Of a DNA stretch of 64,000 bases, positions 63,508 through 64,000 are shown piece by piece (the stretch's first letter is position 1; each line of letters opens with the position of its first letter). The DNA is taken from NCBI GenBank assembly GCA_965226855.1, contig CBDDEE010000020.1, forward strand, positions 89,233 through 153,232, read 5' to 3'. This DNA comes from JAUXJB01 sp965226855 (GTDB taxonomy: Bacteria > Myxococcota_A > UBA9160 > SZUA-336). Below the pieces are notes generated by a model. That model made no database searches and had not been told where the DNA came from. It saw only the letters and a program-made list of their open reading frames with translations. Made by a program: the position numbers and the translations under genes.

Positions 63508-64000
63508 GTGAGGCGGCGCCGCTCCTGCTGCTGGATGGGGTCACCAAGACCTTCTCGGCTGGTACGCCGAACGAGGTGCGGGCGCTGCGCGGAGTGAGCC
63601 TTTGCATCGAGCCAGGGGCCTTCGTGGTCGTCGTGGGGACGAACGGCTCAGGGAAGTCGACGCTCCTCGGCGCTGTCGCGGGGAGCATCGCCTGGATGCG
63701 GGCACGATTCCGTCTCTCCGGCCGCGACGTGACGCAATGGGGCGAGCACCGCCGCGCCAGCCGGGTGGGGCGCGTCTTCCAGAATCCGTTCAGCGGCACT
63801 GCTCCCAGCTCACCGTCGCCGAGAACCTGGCTCTGGCGGTGGGACGGGGACGGCGCCGAGGTCTCCGCCGCTGCCTCGGCGAGGGTCTGCACCGGGAGAT
63901 CGCGGAGCGCGTGCGCGCCCTCGCCATGGGGCTCGAGGAGCGCCTGGACCAGCCGATCGGCCTGCTCTCGGGCGGTCAGCGCCAGGCCTGACGCTGCTGA
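63504..64000 (+). pseudogene. ABC ATPase (COG1101), frameshifted and cut by window edge
   Basis: MSEAAPLLLLDGVTKTFSAG, then VRALRGVSLCIEPGAFVVVV and Walker A GTNGSGKST. The frame shifts near 63800. The rest (LTVAENLALAVGRGRRRGLR, RALAMGLEERLDQPIGLLSG then GQRQA) continues in another frame and reaches the ABC signature LSGGQRQ just before the end. Walker B lies outside the window. It would energise the binding protein and permease upstream. Confidence 0.75.

Noticed and set aside
1..64000. CRISPR array
   Set aside because: No series of regularly spaced short repeats was found. The repeats present are tandem duplications, IS ends, dispersed 70-base copies or palindromic half-sites.
1..64000. 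tRNA genes as island attachment sites
   Set aside because: I looked for T-loop and acceptor patterns near the integrases (6.7, 25.7 and 27.1 kb) and saw none. The rnpB end explains the outer site better.

Overview
The window is GC-rich (by eye about two thirds G+C) and comes from a Gram-negative bacterium. It has outer-membrane TonB-dependent receptors, lipoproteins with lipoboxes, a class A bacterial RNase P RNA, and many multidomain signalling proteins (class III nucleotide cyclases fused to kinase, WD40, TolB-like and TPR modules). The style fits Proteobacteria in the broad sense, including myxobacterial or deltaproteobacterial lineages, but the sequence alone does not fix the taxon. Many genes are fragments or carry single-base indels. 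Five copies of one IS5-type element differ largely by such indels, so part of the decay may be sequencing or assembly error rather than biology.

Layout. 1-1.8 kb: end of a membrane-protein gene, an ApbE-type flavin transferase and rnpB. 1.8-27.3 kb: an accessory region that looks like an island integrated at the 3' end of rnpB. A diverged copy of the rnpB 3' end plus a hairpin recurs at 27.1 kb, next to a complete tyrosine integrase. Inside are two further integrase pieces and a second integrase, a primase-polymerase/helicase replication protein with an array of ATGCGCC palindromes, two TonB receptors (the second broken by a 25-bp duplication), a cyclase-Ser/Thr kinase-WD40 fusion, a cyclase-TolB-TPR protein, TPR proteins and two IS5-type copies. 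27.5-32.2 kb: a cyclase-half/TolB/TPR gene joined to an endonuclease-like fragment, then a phospholipid operon (small transporter, CdsA, PlsC, CDP-alcohol phosphatidyltransferase). 32.85-35.60 kb: a complete 2,750-bp IS1595-type transposon with near-perfect terminal repeats, an 8-bp target duplication and several passenger genes. 35.8-44.3 kb: one minus-strand operon resembling the E. coli yjf locus. It combines a membrane-bound spermidine-synthase-like protein, a putative lipoprotein, a DUF350 protein, a winged-helix-like protein, a K+ channel with a TrkA domain, a DUF2170 protein, a PspA-family protein, AdoMet decarboxylase and an AAA+ ATPase. 44.3-52 kb: IS1182 pieces, an M50 protease, remnants, a lipase-like protein and two IS5-type copies. 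52-54 kb: metabolic and unknown genes.

54.3-64 kb: a cluster built from partner-switching parts and transporters. It has a stand-alone RsbW-type ATPase, a STAS protein cut by an IS, an NCS2 nucleobase permease with a degenerate RsbW-like C-terminal domain, a damaged nucleobase deaminase, a tandem COG2984-type binding protein, a second STAS protein with a long C-terminal domain, and the COG4120 permease and COG1101 ATPase of the same ABC system. I regard this cluster as the best candidate for a poorly described system: transport of purine or pyrimidine-like compounds tied to STAS/anti-sigma switching. Most of its genes carry frameshifts in this assembly.
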